Positions 1-8,040 of a stretch of 64,000 nt of DNA are shown one piece after another; positions within the stretch are counted from its first letter, which is position 1; each line of letters opens with the position of its first letter. This DNA comes from an uncultured cyanobacterium. Its GTDB lineage: Bacteria > Cyanobacteriota > Cyanobacteriia > PCC-6307 > Cyanobiaceae. A program made the position numbers and the translations under genes. The stretch is from assembly GCA_903858015.1 (NCBI GenBank), contig CAIOGZ010000036.1, forward strand, positions 1-64,000. The letters run 5' to 3'. The notes under the pieces were generated by a model. It had not been told where the DNA came from. It searched no databases and was given only the letters and a program-made list of their open reading frames with translations.

Positions 1-90
1 GCTGTCGATGCCGTCGCTGATGACCGTTGCAAGGGAGAGTCATGACCCGCCGCTGACGCGGCCGGCATCGGCTCCCCCATCGCTTCCGGG

Positions 91-222
91 TGGCTCACTT
101 TTGGTGTCGGCGCTGGCTCAGTTTTCGATGTCGGCTGACAAGGAGAGCCAACCGCTGCCGAAACCCATGTCAAGCAACATCGAAAACTGAGCGCTGGTCC
201 AGTTTTCGATGTCAGCTGACAA
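91..222 (+). repeat. Degenerate IS21-type terminal repeats
   Basis: A motif reading CTGGCTCAGTTTTCGATGTC followed by GGCTGACAA occurs at 113-141 and, with two or three changes, at 194-222. A weaker copy of its core lies at 91-111. An inverted copy of the core (AACATCGAAAACTGAG) lies at 176-191. Several nearby repeats of one motif are typical of IS21-family element ends, and an IstA-like fragment follows directly, so this is read as the end of a decayed IS21-type element. The repeats are seen in the sequence; the family assignment is inferred. Confidence 0.5.
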
Positions 223-529
223 CCCAAGCAGAAGCGCCGATACACCCCTCGCAGGCGCGCCCTGTTCGCTGAGCACCAGGAGCAGATCGAACACAGTGGC
301 TGGAGAGCGAAGCCTGCATGAAAATGCCTCCGAGATCCTCAGGCAGCTCATGGCGCTGGCTCCGGGCCGTTACCACGAGGGTCAGCTGCGCTCAATGGAG
401 CGGCGCGTCAAGGAATGGCGAACAGCGCGAGCAGAGCGGCTGCTGGGGTCGATGCTGTCAGCGGAAAAGGCGACGCAGACAGAGGAAATGACCAATCCTG
501 TCGCGACACCAATTGGAGGTAACAATTAA
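209..529 (+). pseudogene. IS21-type IstA transposase fragment
   Basis: A 106-codon open frame whose middle part (around residues 45-70) reads PGRYHEGQLRSMERRVKEWR. This closely resembles the IstA stretch that precedes the catalytic core in IS21-family transposases. Upstream residues are probably out-of-frame sequence, and downstream the frame ends without any DDE catalytic region. IstA is normally several hundred residues and is followed by the IstB ATPase, neither of which is present. It is therefore a non-functional relic lying between the repeats at 91-222 and 542-570. Residues 1-30 should not be trusted as protein. Confidence 0.45.
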
Positions 530-541
530 TGATGCAAAGCG

Positions 542-570
542 CTGGCTCAATTTTAGCTGCCGGATGACCA
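542..570 (+). repeat. Diverged copy of the IS21-type terminal motif
   Basis: CTGGCTCAATTTTAGCTGCC then GGATGACCA matches the repeat at 113-141 at the CTGGCTCA-TTTT and GATGAC-like positions but is diverged in the middle. It lies just past the IstA fragment in the same orientation. It may be an internal or end repeat of the same relic element. Nothing else is visible from 571 to 751, the region just beyond the 3' end of the minus-strand operon. Confidence 0.35.
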
Positions 571-751
571 ATGATCAGCCCAGGCTTGTGAGGGGTTCGC
601 TTCATGGTGCTTCTCCAGCCGAGCCTAGCCATGAGAAAACCTTTTATAAGGACTTGATCAGTTTCTGGGCCCCAAGCGGCTGCCGTTTAGGTGCTAAAAA
701 ATAATTCCGAACCACCGATGCTCTTTCCATCGATTGAGGGCTTGAATACCG

Positions 752-1276
752 TTAAAGGTTGTTCCTGATTAGCTCCTCTAGAATATGAAGATCGCCATAA
801 AGTGGCGAGGCGTTTCCATGGCATAAGCGAACTGCGTCTAGAGCTTCCAAGACGTTGAGCTTCCGGAGGCGGGCCAACAAACCCACGGCAACAAGAGGAG
901 AGCGTTCTTGTCCAGCAAAGCAGTGCAGATAGGTGGCTGGTTGTTGATCTATGGTCATTTCAACCTGATTTAAAGCATCATTGAGTCGCTCTGGAGTAAG
1001 CACCTCTTGACAGCGGTGGTCCGGCAAGGGAACTCCCGCATTCAACCAACTTGAAGGTGGAGCCACAAACAACTCTTCCCCCGGATAACAACAACTAAAG
1101 CGACTTCTAAACCCAGCCTCTTCTAGTCGTTGCCAGTGCATTTGTGTTTTTGGTATTGGACCGATTGCGAGCTTACCACTTAAAATCCAACTATAAACAA
1201 ATGGCCGAGTTTCTTGCAAGGAAACTGATTTAGGTGGAGAACTTTTTCCGCTCAGCAGACGCCCAATGAGATTCAT
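752..1276 (-). CDS. CX5R dual-specificity/tyrosine phosphatase-like protein
   Basis: A 174-residue soluble protein whose key motif is HCFAGQERSP around residue 118. This matches the HCX5R(S/T) phosphate-binding loop of cysteine-dependent phosphatases, with Cys as nucleophile and Arg as phosphate ligand. An N-terminal segment with SGKLAIGPIPKTQMHW resembles the start of compact dual-specificity phosphatases, so an Asp general acid should lie in the central part. No signal peptide or membrane segment is seen, so it is expected in the cytoplasm. It is the last gene of a minus-strand group after the exosortase gene and its partner, with a 43-base gap. That placement suggests it acts on a component of glycan synthesis or surface sorting, but the substrate cannot be told from sequence. 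Confidence 0.75.
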   Translation of the reverse strand: MNLIGRLLSGKSSPPKSVSLQETRPFVYSWILSGKLAIGPIPKTQMHWQRLEEAGFRSRFSCCYPGEELFVAPPSSWLNAGVPLPDHRCQEVLTPERLNDALNQVEMTIDQQPATYLHCFAGQERSPLVAVGLLARLRKLNVLEALDAVRLCHGNASPLYGDLHILEELIRNNL

Positions 1277-1319
1277 TAGCCACTCCCGATTCGATTGGAT
1301 TGAAAACAGTGGTTATACT

Positions 1320-1994
1320 TCATTTTCCTTCTGAACTGACTTGCAAAGTCGAGCGCAACGAACTTGTTACACGTCGCCAGAGCTCTTCTGACATTGATTC
1401 ATTACCTTTGTAGTTCCTGACACTAATGAGAACACACTGGTAATCACGATTTTTTCGCAATCCAAGGAAGGATTTGATTTGAGCATCTTTTCCATTACTA
1501 ATGCTGTCTACTAGCGGTCCAAGCTGATCACGGGTAACACCGAAGCCTCCAGTAAGGTCAGATTCGGCCACTACGCAAGTTTGTCGTGCGTGCCGTTTAA
1601 GGATCAATCCTGTGGCGGAGATTGGTCTTGTAGAAGAAAGTTTACGATTTTCAAGTCTTAACTCTGGATAGGATTTCCCAAGAAAAGCTGCCTGGAAGTT
1701 GAAACGTTGTTTTACAGTTCCTCGCATCACTCTTAGTTCAAACTTATTTGCAATCTTAACACCAATCACCTTTGATGTTACCAGTTCGGCGCTGCGTCGA
1801 GCAGGTAGATCTACTAAGCGATCATGGCTTAATCCGATTTTATCTAGAGCCTGCTCTACGGTATTAAACTCTAAAGGCTCAACGACAGGCCAAATTGGCC
1901 ACACCATGGCTTTGATCGCTGCTGCAGAAGCCAAGCCAGCCAAAGAAAAATATAGTAATCGAAGCCCTTGGAGTGGCAGGTATGAATTTCTCAT
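1320..1994 (-). CDS. Cyanoexosortase system-associated protein
   Basis: A 224-residue protein with one N-terminal membrane segment (about residues 11-33) and a periplasmic-side remainder of mixed charge. Its start overlaps the exosortase stop by ATGA at 1991-1994, so the two are translationally coupled. Cyanobacterial exosortase genes are usually followed by such a single-span partner, called cyanoexosortase A or B system-associated protein and comparable in position to EpsI of other exosortase systems. The identification rests on size, topology and position more than on a distinctive motif. The likely role is to assist transpeptidation at the membrane surface. Confidence 0.65.
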   Translation of the reverse strand: MRNSYLPLQGLRLLYFSLAGLASAAAIKAMVWPIWPVVEPLEFNTVEQALDKIGLSHDRLVDLPARRSAELVTSKVIGVKIANKFELRVMRGTVKQRFNFQAAFLGKSYPELRLENRKLSSTRPISATGLILKRHARQTCVVAESDLTGGFGVTRDQLGPLVDSISNGKDAQIKSFLGLRKNRDYQCVLISVRNYKGNESMSEELWRRVTSSLRSTLQVSSEGK

Positions 1995-2905
1995 GGATTT
2001 TCCTCATCAAACCCTTCAACGGGTAAGGGAGGTAGTTCTCTTTCCAAGAAACGCATGTAGAGCAAGCCGAAGACGAATACAGCAACTCCAGAGAACAACA
2101 GAGATCCAAGATCGTCATGAAAAAACTTGAAGAGTTGTGATTCCTTGCCACTCCCATTCGCCGTGCAGAGCGCTAAAACTGCTATTCTAATTGTGTTGCT
2201 CGCAAATCCTACGACTGGTGCAAGGGTGAATATCGCAACCTTCCCAAGGAAGGATCTCAAAGGGAAAGCGAGCTGGAAGATAATGGCGATGCAAACAAGT
2301 TGAGCGATCATATCTACGCCATTGCAGGCAGGCAGAACTTCTACACCACCACCAGGAAGGTAGACCGTGCGATTTTTTACAATATTTTCAAATCCAAGTA
2401 TCCCTAGCCAGAAGGAACTCGCATGAGCAGTGAGTATACTAAGCGGCGCTTCTGGGATCAACTTCATAACAACATTAAATACTGGCAGCATAGCGAGACA
2501 AAGCATGGAATTCTTGAACTCAGCAATTTCCGATAGCGGCCTGCAAAGCAAAGCTAATGAGATTCCAGCTATTGGTGCCAAGATAAAAACTATACCATCC
2601 CAGTGTAGTACTACAGAGCTGCGTACCAACACCCAGACCAGCACAATGCCGCCAGCTATCATTCCCAAGATTCCAGGGCTTGGCTCAAGATCCTCCAATT
2701 GATCTTCCATGCAAATGAGCGCACCCCCCCAAACCAAAGCCGCGAACACCGTTATATGTTCATTTTGACTACTTTGAAACACAGATAGATTTTGAATAGC
2801 AACAGCAGCTGACAGAAGTAGCCAGAGATTTCGAGGAGTTGCGGGAGGTATTTGAGAGAACCGCAGATTCAATCTTGCAGGAAGAAGGCGGAGAAAATGG
2901 GTCAT
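1991..2905 (-). CDS. crtA: Cyanoexosortase (exosortase family transpeptidase)
   Basis: A 304-residue polytopic membrane protein with about eight hydrophobic segments. Its three conserved exosortase sites are visible: Cys in PACNGVDM (about residue 196), Arg in FASNTIRIAVLAL (about 240), and His in KFFHDDLGSLLF (about 263). Together they form the proposed Cys-Arg-His catalytic set. Exosortases are thought to cleave C-terminal PEP-CTERM-type sorting signals and to pass surface proteins to a membrane or glycan anchor. They commonly sit beside exopolysaccharide genes, as here. Assignment to the cyanoexosortase A class is by general resemblance; the B or C class cannot be excluded. No complete PEP-CTERM substrate gene was found in this window. 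Confidence 0.88.
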   Translation of the reverse strand: MTHFLRLLPARLNLRFSQIPPATPRNLWLLLSAAVAIQNLSVFQSSQNEHITVFAALVWGGALICMEDQLEDLEPSPGILGMIAGGIVLVWVLVRSSVVLHWDGIVFILAPIAGISLALLCRPLSEIAEFKNSMLCLAMLPVFNVVMKLIPEAPLSILTAHASSFWLGILGFENIVKNRTVYLPGGGVEVLPACNGVDMIAQLVCIAIIFQLAFPLRSFLGKVAIFTLAPVVGFASNTIRIAVLALCTANGSGKESQLFKFFHDDLGSLLFSGVAVFVFGLLYMRFLERELPPLPVEGFDEENP

Positions 2906-2926
2906 GTCTGATCGAATTTGATTGGG

Positions 2927-4972
2927 TTAGGTTCTTTCTAACGACTGCCCACGCGGCTCAGGCACGTAGGTGGTTGACTTACTTTGAGCATCGCCATCAG
3001 ATTGATACTCTGGAACCAACAGCTTTAAAGTCGCCATTGTTTTTTCTTCGTCCCAGCTTCTTAAGGCTTTATCGAGTTGCCTTACCAGTGAGTCAAGTTC
3101 CGAGGAGTTATATCTTGGCTCTTTTGCTTTTCTAATCAAAGGGTGAGAAGTTGGCTCGTCCTTCGCGCTAATTAAAAGTTCTTCGTAGAGCTTTTCTCCA
3201 GGACGGAGTCCAGTGAACAGGATCTCAATATCGCCATTTGGATTTTGTTTGTCAATCACCCGAAGGCCAGACAATTCTATCATCTGTCTTGCAAGGTCTG
3301 CGATTCTAACTGGTTCGCCCATGTCGAGTAAAAACAGTTCACCGCCCATGGCCATGCCGGTCGCCTGAAGGACGAGCTGGACGGCTTCGGGAATCGTCAT
3401 AAAATAGCGGGTTATGGATGGGTGTGTAACGGTGATGGGCCCACCTTTTGCAATCTGTTCGTGAAATAGGGGAATCACGGAACCGGAGGATCCCAAAACG
3501 TTTCCAAATCTCACCATTGACATAATTAACTTTTTCCCTTGCTGTGCAGCTGCCGCATCTTGGATGAGCAATTCACAAACGCGCTTGCTCGCACCCATCG
3601 CATTGGTAGGGCGAACAGCTTTATCTGTAGAAATTAAGGTTAGCCGTTCAACGGAGGTTGCTCTCGCAGCTTCAATAACTGCTTGTGTGGCCCTAAGGTT
3701 GTTGGCAATACCTGCGCAGAGATTGGCTTCAACAAGCGGAACATGTTTATAAGCAGCTGCGTGAAATATGGTCTGTATGCCATGGGTGCGACATAATTGG
3801 ATTAGCCTATTTGCGTCTCCACTATCTCCAAGAACGGCTATAATTGGAGGAGCCCCTTCAAGTGCCAACAATTCCTTCTCAATACGATAGAGGGCATATT
3901 CGCTTAGGTCTAGAATAACCAGGAATTTTGCCTGCTGTTCAATAACTTGTCGACAAAGCTCACTTCCAATCGAACCCCCTGCTCCCGTGATTAAAACTCC
4001 TTTACCAAACACACTTGATTTAAGCAAATGTGGATCTGGCTTACTTGGCTCACGCCCAAGTAGGTCTTCAATGCGCACAGGTTGAATGTCGCTGACAATA
4101 CTTTGACCATTTGCAAGCTGGGCAAGGGATGGGATCGATAGAACTTCGAGTTTAAGATGGGTAAGTTGATCTACTAGGAGGCGCTTTCGATCCCTCGAGA
4201 CCGATGGCACTGCAAGCAAGATTTTATCTATACCGTATTGATTAATCAAGCTTGGAAGGCGTGTTGGACTGTAGATACGAAGATTTTGGAGAGTTCTGCC
4301 ATGCAATTGATCATCATCATCGAGAAAACCGATGATTCGAAAGCGACGATCATTGCGAAGGGCATTAAGAAGGCTCATCCCAGAGTACCCAGCTCCGTAA
4401 ATTAAAGTTGCATTGGAATCAGGAATGGGAGCATCACGATTCTTCCTTCGATCGAGTTGCCTGATCAATATGTCTCTAAGCACAATTCGACCACCAATAG
4501 CACCGACAGAGAAAAGGAGCCAGTAGAGGATCCAGAAAGACCTTGGCGGTTGGGTGCCACCAATCAGGGTATTGACAAGCAGTAACGCCAAAACCATGAT
4601 CAAGGATCGTGGCATCAACCCATAAAGTGAGTAGCTCCCGGCATAGCGCGTCAGCCCTTGATACCAACCGGAAGACAGCAATACTGATAAGCCAATAATC
4701 AAAGCGAGCCAAGGTAAAAAACCAACGGAGCTGATCGCGGACGCCAGGCTCTCCTTTTCGTGCAGACGTAGGGCAAAGGAACCGTAGAACGCAGCAAGAA
4801 TTAAACAACCATCGAAAGCAACCAGATAAATGCGACGAATTAGCACCGAATTATAGGCGATTCTGGGAGAGTTGCCATTGCTAGTTTCCACGTTTCCGTC
4901 AGTGCTCTGCTTAGGCTGAGTAGACTCGCTTCCTCTTGGTATTCGCTTTTTAGTAGCGTCGGAAGCAATCAC
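2927..4972 (-). CDS. Membrane nucleotide-sugar 4,6-dehydratase, CapD/WbpM type
   Basis: A 681-residue protein of the length usual for the long CapD/WbpM/FlaA1-like family. About four membrane segments occupy residues 45-170. The first nucleotide-binding motif, IYGAGYSGMSLLNAL, lies near residue 190. The second, LITGAGGSIGSELCRQ, near 328, belongs to the catalytic short-chain dehydrogenase domain. STDKAVRPTNAMGASKR places Met where most SDR enzymes have Tyr (M-x3-K), the hallmark of the Ser-Met-Lys dehydratases. The likely reaction is UDP-GlcNAc (or a related nucleotide sugar) to its 4-keto-6-deoxy form, the first step toward bacillosamine-, QuiNAc- or FucNAc-like sugars. It precedes the exosortase gene by 21 bases. 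The 287 bases upstream (4973-5259) hold no convincing gene and probably a promoter. Confidence 0.9.
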   Translation of the reverse strand: MIASDATKKRIPRGSESTQPKQSTDGNVETSNGNSPRIAYNSVLIRRIYLVAFDGCLILAAFYGSFALRLHEKESLASAISSVGFLPWLALIIGLSVLLSSGWYQGLTRYAGSYSLYGLMPRSLIMVLALLLVNTLIGGTQPPRSFWILYWLLFSVGAIGGRIVLRDILIRQLDRRKNRDAPIPDSNATLIYGAGYSGMSLLNALRNDRRFRIIGFLDDDDQLHGRTLQNLRIYSPTRLPSLINQYGIDKILLAVPSVSRDRKRLLVDQLTHLKLEVLSIPSLAQLANGQSIVSDIQPVRIEDLLGREPSKPDPHLLKSSVFGKGVLITGAGGSIGSELCRQVIEQQAKFLVILDLSEYALYRIEKELLALEGAPPIIAVLGDSGDANRLIQLCRTHGIQTIFHAAAYKHVPLVEANLCAGIANNLRATQAVIEAARATSVERLTLISTDKAVRPTNAMGASKRVCELLIQDAAAAQQGKKLIMSMVRFGNVLGSSGSVIPLFHEQIAKGGPITVTHPSITRYFMTIPEAVQLVLQATGMAMGGELFLLDMGEPVRIADLARQMIELSGLRVIDKQNPNGDIEILFTGLRPGEKLYEELLISAKDEPTSHPLIRKAKEPRYNSSELDSLVRQLDKALRSWDEEKTMATLKLLVPEYQSDGDAQSKSTTYVPEPRGQSLERT

Positions 4973-5259
4973 TGTTTTCGGTTGAGTGTGGTCGATGGGA
5001 GTGGTCTTTGTCCAAGTTATCGTCTAAGTATTCGCTTTTGGGGCCTGACTTTGCTAACTCCTGACATGAATACATGTAGACTGAGCAGATCGGTTGTATT
5101 CGGAAAAGATTTGAAGCTTGAGCTCGGCTGGGCGGGTGGCGGTCTGGTTCACTGGGGATGGAGGTTGAATGCGCAAAACACTTGGTTCATACAGTGCTGC
5201 TTGTGGGTTGCAGGGATATCCAATGTAGTTGATTTTGGGCCTAGTTAAGCGCTATCATA

Positions 5260-6221
5260 TCACCCTACACCATTTTTGGCTGAGCGCCTGAAAGGTAGCG
5301 CTTGAAAACGGTCGAGACCCATTCCAAGCAGAAGTTCCGCTGCAACAAGGGGCATGATTGCGGTCGAGCCGCCGTGCACCCGGGCCAGTGCCAGCAGCAT
5401 TGTAGCCCCTCCATACAGTCGTGCTACTCGGCCATGGGGCCAACCCGCTTGCTGGAGCCGCTGAAACAGATGCAGGCGGTGGGCCTGGAAGATCGGCTGG
5501 CCTGCTTGGAGCCTGCGCAAGATGCATAGGCAGGCATCAGCCAACAAGGGGAAAGCCACCAATAAAAGGGAAAGGGCGCCCCAGGCCGTGGTTTGCTGGA
5601 GCACCATGCCGGCAAAGACTGCCCCCAGCCAGGTGCTGCCCACATCTCCCATGAAGACCTTGGCCGGGCTCCAGTTCCAGGCCAGGAACCCAAGGAGGGC
5701 CCCAGCCACCGGCCAGAGTCCAGCGGCCAGCATCAAGATGGCGCCGCACAGAGCCACCAGTCCATCGAGGCCATCCATGAAATTGAAAAAGTTGATCACG
5801 GCGGTGACCGCGACCACCACCACAGGTAAGAACCAAAGTGGCAGCGGCAGGGGAGTAATCGCTACCAGTGCAACCGCTGTTGCCAGTTGGACGGCATAAC
5901 GCAGGGCGGCCGGTAAATCGTAGCGGTCATCCACCATGCCCACCACCGCAAGAGGAGCGCAAAGCAGGGGAATCCAGGCTGTGGCGCCGGTGCCCATCCA
6001 GGCGCTCAGCAAACTGCCCACCAGGACAAAAGCGATCCCCCCCCCCTAGGGGTGGGTATCTGGTGGGAACTGCGGGCATTGGGCTGATCCAGCAAGCGTT
6101 GGCGAAGCAGAGGAATCAGCGCCCAAAGCAAGACCCAAGCCAGCAAGGTAGCCAATCCCGCTTCAGCCAAGCGGGGGAGAGAATCGCTAAGCCCTGGAAT
6201 GGCGACTGTCACGGCTGGCAT
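5260..6221 (-). pseudogene. WecA/MraY-type initiating glycosyl-1-phosphate transferase, frameshifted
   Basis: Two frames together encode one polytopic transferase of the WecA/MraY superfamily. The first 71-codon part (6221 downwards) has one membrane segment and ends with DQPNARSSHQIPTPRGGG, the family's conserved early motif. The second part (6021-5260) continues with FVLVGSLLSAWMG, then LVDDRYDL-type and FNFMDGLDGL motifs and AKVFMGDVGSTWLG, which carry the Asp residues that bind Mg and the nucleotide. They are separated by a run of ten G on the coding strand (6037-6046). Eleven G would restore PRGGGIAFVLVG; eight would do so with one Gly fewer. The enzyme would load the first sugar phosphate onto undecaprenyl phosphate. 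As read, the gene is off. Its start overlaps the upstream epimerase gene by 13 bases. Confidence 0.8.
6037..6046 (+). repeat. C10 homopolymer within initiating transferase gene
   Basis: Ten consecutive C on the plus strand (G10 on the coding strand) sit exactly where the conserved RGGG of the WecA/MraY family is encoded. The tract length breaks the frame. Such tracts slip during replication and are also prone to sequencing error. Confidence 0.95.
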
Positions 6222-7174
6222 GCAGGACTTACATGATTGGTCTTGGTCTTGGTCTTGGCGCTGGGCGCTAGGGGAGCAACCGGGAAGCGCTGGGGGGCTG
6301 TGCCAAGAATGGAATGGGCCTTCGGGAAGTCCGCCAGGTTGGCTTCGATGCGCAGAACAGCCTCGAATCCCTTGGCGGAGAGTGGTAGCAATGGCGCTGT
6401 CAGAAGATGGAAGAGGCGGTTGGGCAGTGGTAGAAGCCGACAGCGGCCGACGGGATCCCGTTGATCAAGCAGGAGGACCGCCTCCCGCAGCCGCTCCAGC
6501 ATGCTGGCGTAGCTGAGGCATTCATCCCCTCCAAGGGCGGTGCGCCTGGGCGCTGCATTGGGCTGGTCTACCAAATGCAGGGCCACTGCAGCAAGTTGGC
6601 GCGCGTGAATCGGCTGGCGCAGCCCTGTTTCGGCCGGAATCGGTAGGACGGGTAGGCGTGCCATTAACTGCACCAGTCGACTGAGATTTTGATCGCCATA
6701 TTCTCCTGCCTGCCCATAAATCAAGCTTGGCTGCAGGATGCGGCAGCTGATTCCCGCCGCATTACTGCAGGCCTCGATCGTATCTTCCGCCGTAGCAAGC
6801 CGCCGCACCAGGTCACGATCGAAGCGGTTTGCGGCAAAGCGCTTGGTCAGTACCGATGATGACGAGCAGGCCACCACACCGCAGAGGCTGGGCTTGGGAT
6901 GGATGTTGGAACCAGAAGCTGCCAGTAGGGAGGCAAGGAAAGGCGCCAGGGACCAGATGGGGGCAAAGCTCACCACTACGGCATCCGGACGGATCAGGCC
7001 CGCCGGGGGGGCTGGGCTGCCCAGATCACAGCGCAGGAAATGCTCGGGGGGCCAGTGGGCGGGGCATTGCCGTCCCGCTACCAGCACCGAGCGCCCAGCC
7101 GCAAGGTTTAGAAAGGCCGCTCCGCTCGGGGTGGTGGCGCCGAATAGGACGATGGGTCGGTTGGCTGGGTTCAT
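6209..7174 (-). CDS. NAD-dependent epimerase/dehydratase-like protein
   Basis: A 321-residue protein of the extended/atypical short-chain dehydrogenase group. The N-terminal strand IVLFGATTPSGAAFLNLA (residues 8-25) has a GxxxxxG nucleotide-binding loop, and ILQPSLIYGQAGEYGDQN (about 145-165) is the usual Arg/Pro-Ile-Tyr-Gly region. I do not see a clean YxxxK active-site pair, so catalysis is uncertain. In bacterial glycan clusters a gene like this often sits beside a WecA/WbpL-type transferase and is thought to provide its sugar substrate. The C-terminus is a Lys-Thr repeat tail (AKTKTKTNH). It lies two bases after the preceding GT2 gene and overlaps the start of the initiating transferase by 13 bases. 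Confidence 0.75.
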   Translation of the reverse strand: MNPANRPIVLFGATTPSGAAFLNLAAGRSVLVAGRQCPAHWPPEHFLRCDLGSPAPPAGLIRPDAVVVSFAPIWSLAPFLASLLAASGSNIHPKPSLCGVVACSSSSVLTKRFAANRFDRDLVRRLATAEDTIEACSNAAGISCRILQPSLIYGQAGEYGDQNLSRLVQLMARLPVLPIPAETGLRQPIHARQLAAVALHLVDQPNAAPRRTALGGDECLSYASMLERLREAVLLLDQRDPVGRCRLLPLPNRLFHLLTAPLLPLSAKGFEAVLRIEANLADFPKAHSILGTAPQRFPVAPLAPSAKTKTKTNHVSPACQP

Positions 7175-7176
7175 GG

Positions 7177-8040
7177 CTAATGCTCAGCTGCTTTGAGCCG
7201 GCTGACGATCCGCTGGCTATAGCGCATCAGAAAAGGGAACCACCAAAGCCAACCGAAGGCCCTGCGGTAGGCCCGGCGAACCTCCTGGAGACGGCGGCGC
7301 GTCTGCTGACCGCTCACCCCCCCGTCCCCCATGTGGACCAACTCCAAGGAGCTACGGCACACCCTCAGACCCGGATCGGCGGAGAGTTGCAGAAAGTAGT
7401 CGAGATCGGCAGAAAGCCTGTAGCCATCGGCATAGCCCCGCAGCCGCCTGCGGGCTCCAGGCCCAATCAAGGTGGCCTGATGGGGAGGGGTGGAACCCAG
7501 TAGGAGGGAATGGCGGTAGCTGCGACGCCAATGGAAGGAGGTACGACGTGATGCCCGAGGGGGGCAATCTGCGGCGATCTGGTAGTAGCGGCCTTGGCAT
7601 ACCAATAGATCTGGGGCAAAGCCGCTGGCGTTGCAACTCGCCAGACTCGCCTGCAATTGGGCCAACACGGTGGCATCGGCGGCCCAGTCGTCGCTTCCCC
7701 AGAATAGAAGCCAATCAGCGACATCGGCCAAGGCGAAACCCTGGTTCATGGCGCCATAGATTCCGACTTTGTCGGGATCTTGGCGTCGCCATTCGAAACG
7801 CGGATCAGAGTTACAGAGGTCATCTAGCCAGCGGCGATGATCAGCAGCGCTGCCACCATCGATAAATGTGACGCGCCAGTGGGGGAATGTTTGCTCCCGC
7901 AAGGAGGCCACGAGCCGGGGCAGCAACAGGTGGGAATCGCGGGTCGGCACAATTAGGCGGAGCGGAAAAACCGGCTCTGAACTCTGCAAGAACCCGTTGG
8001 CGCTGCCGTTCGGTTGTATCGGCATCAGCCCAGTGCCCAT
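7177..8040 (-). CDS. Glycosyltransferase family 2
   Basis: A 287-residue GT-A protein. LRLIVPTRDSHLLLPRLVASL starts the Rossmann-like nucleotide-sugar domain about 28 residues in. VTFIDGGSAADHRRW follows, and LFWGSDDWAADA is the DXD-like metal site. I chose ATG 8040 because it shares its A with the carbamoyltransferase stop (TGATG), which gives translational coupling. An upstream ATG at 8106 would overlap that gene by 67 bases. No membrane anchor is evident. Donor and acceptor sugars cannot be predicted. The frame is intact. Confidence 0.88.
   Translation of the reverse strand: MGTGLMPIQPNGSANGFLQSSEPVFPLRLIVPTRDSHLLLPRLVASLREQTFPHWRVTFIDGGSAADHRRWLDDLCNSDPRFEWRRQDPDKVGIYGAMNQGFALADVADWLLFWGSDDWAADATVLAQLQASLASCNASGFAPDLLVCQGRYYQIAADCPPRASRRTSFHWRRSYRHSLLLGSTPPHQATLIGPGARRRLRGYADGYRLSADLDYFLQLSADPGLRVCRSSLELVHMGDGGVSGQQTRRRLQEVRRAYRRAFGWLWWFPFLMRYSQRIVSRLKAAEH

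Noticed and set aside
700-750. Possible terminator after the phosphatase gene
   Set aside because: A weak CGATG/CATCG stem is present, but the T-run lies about 15 bases away, so it does not form a standard terminator.
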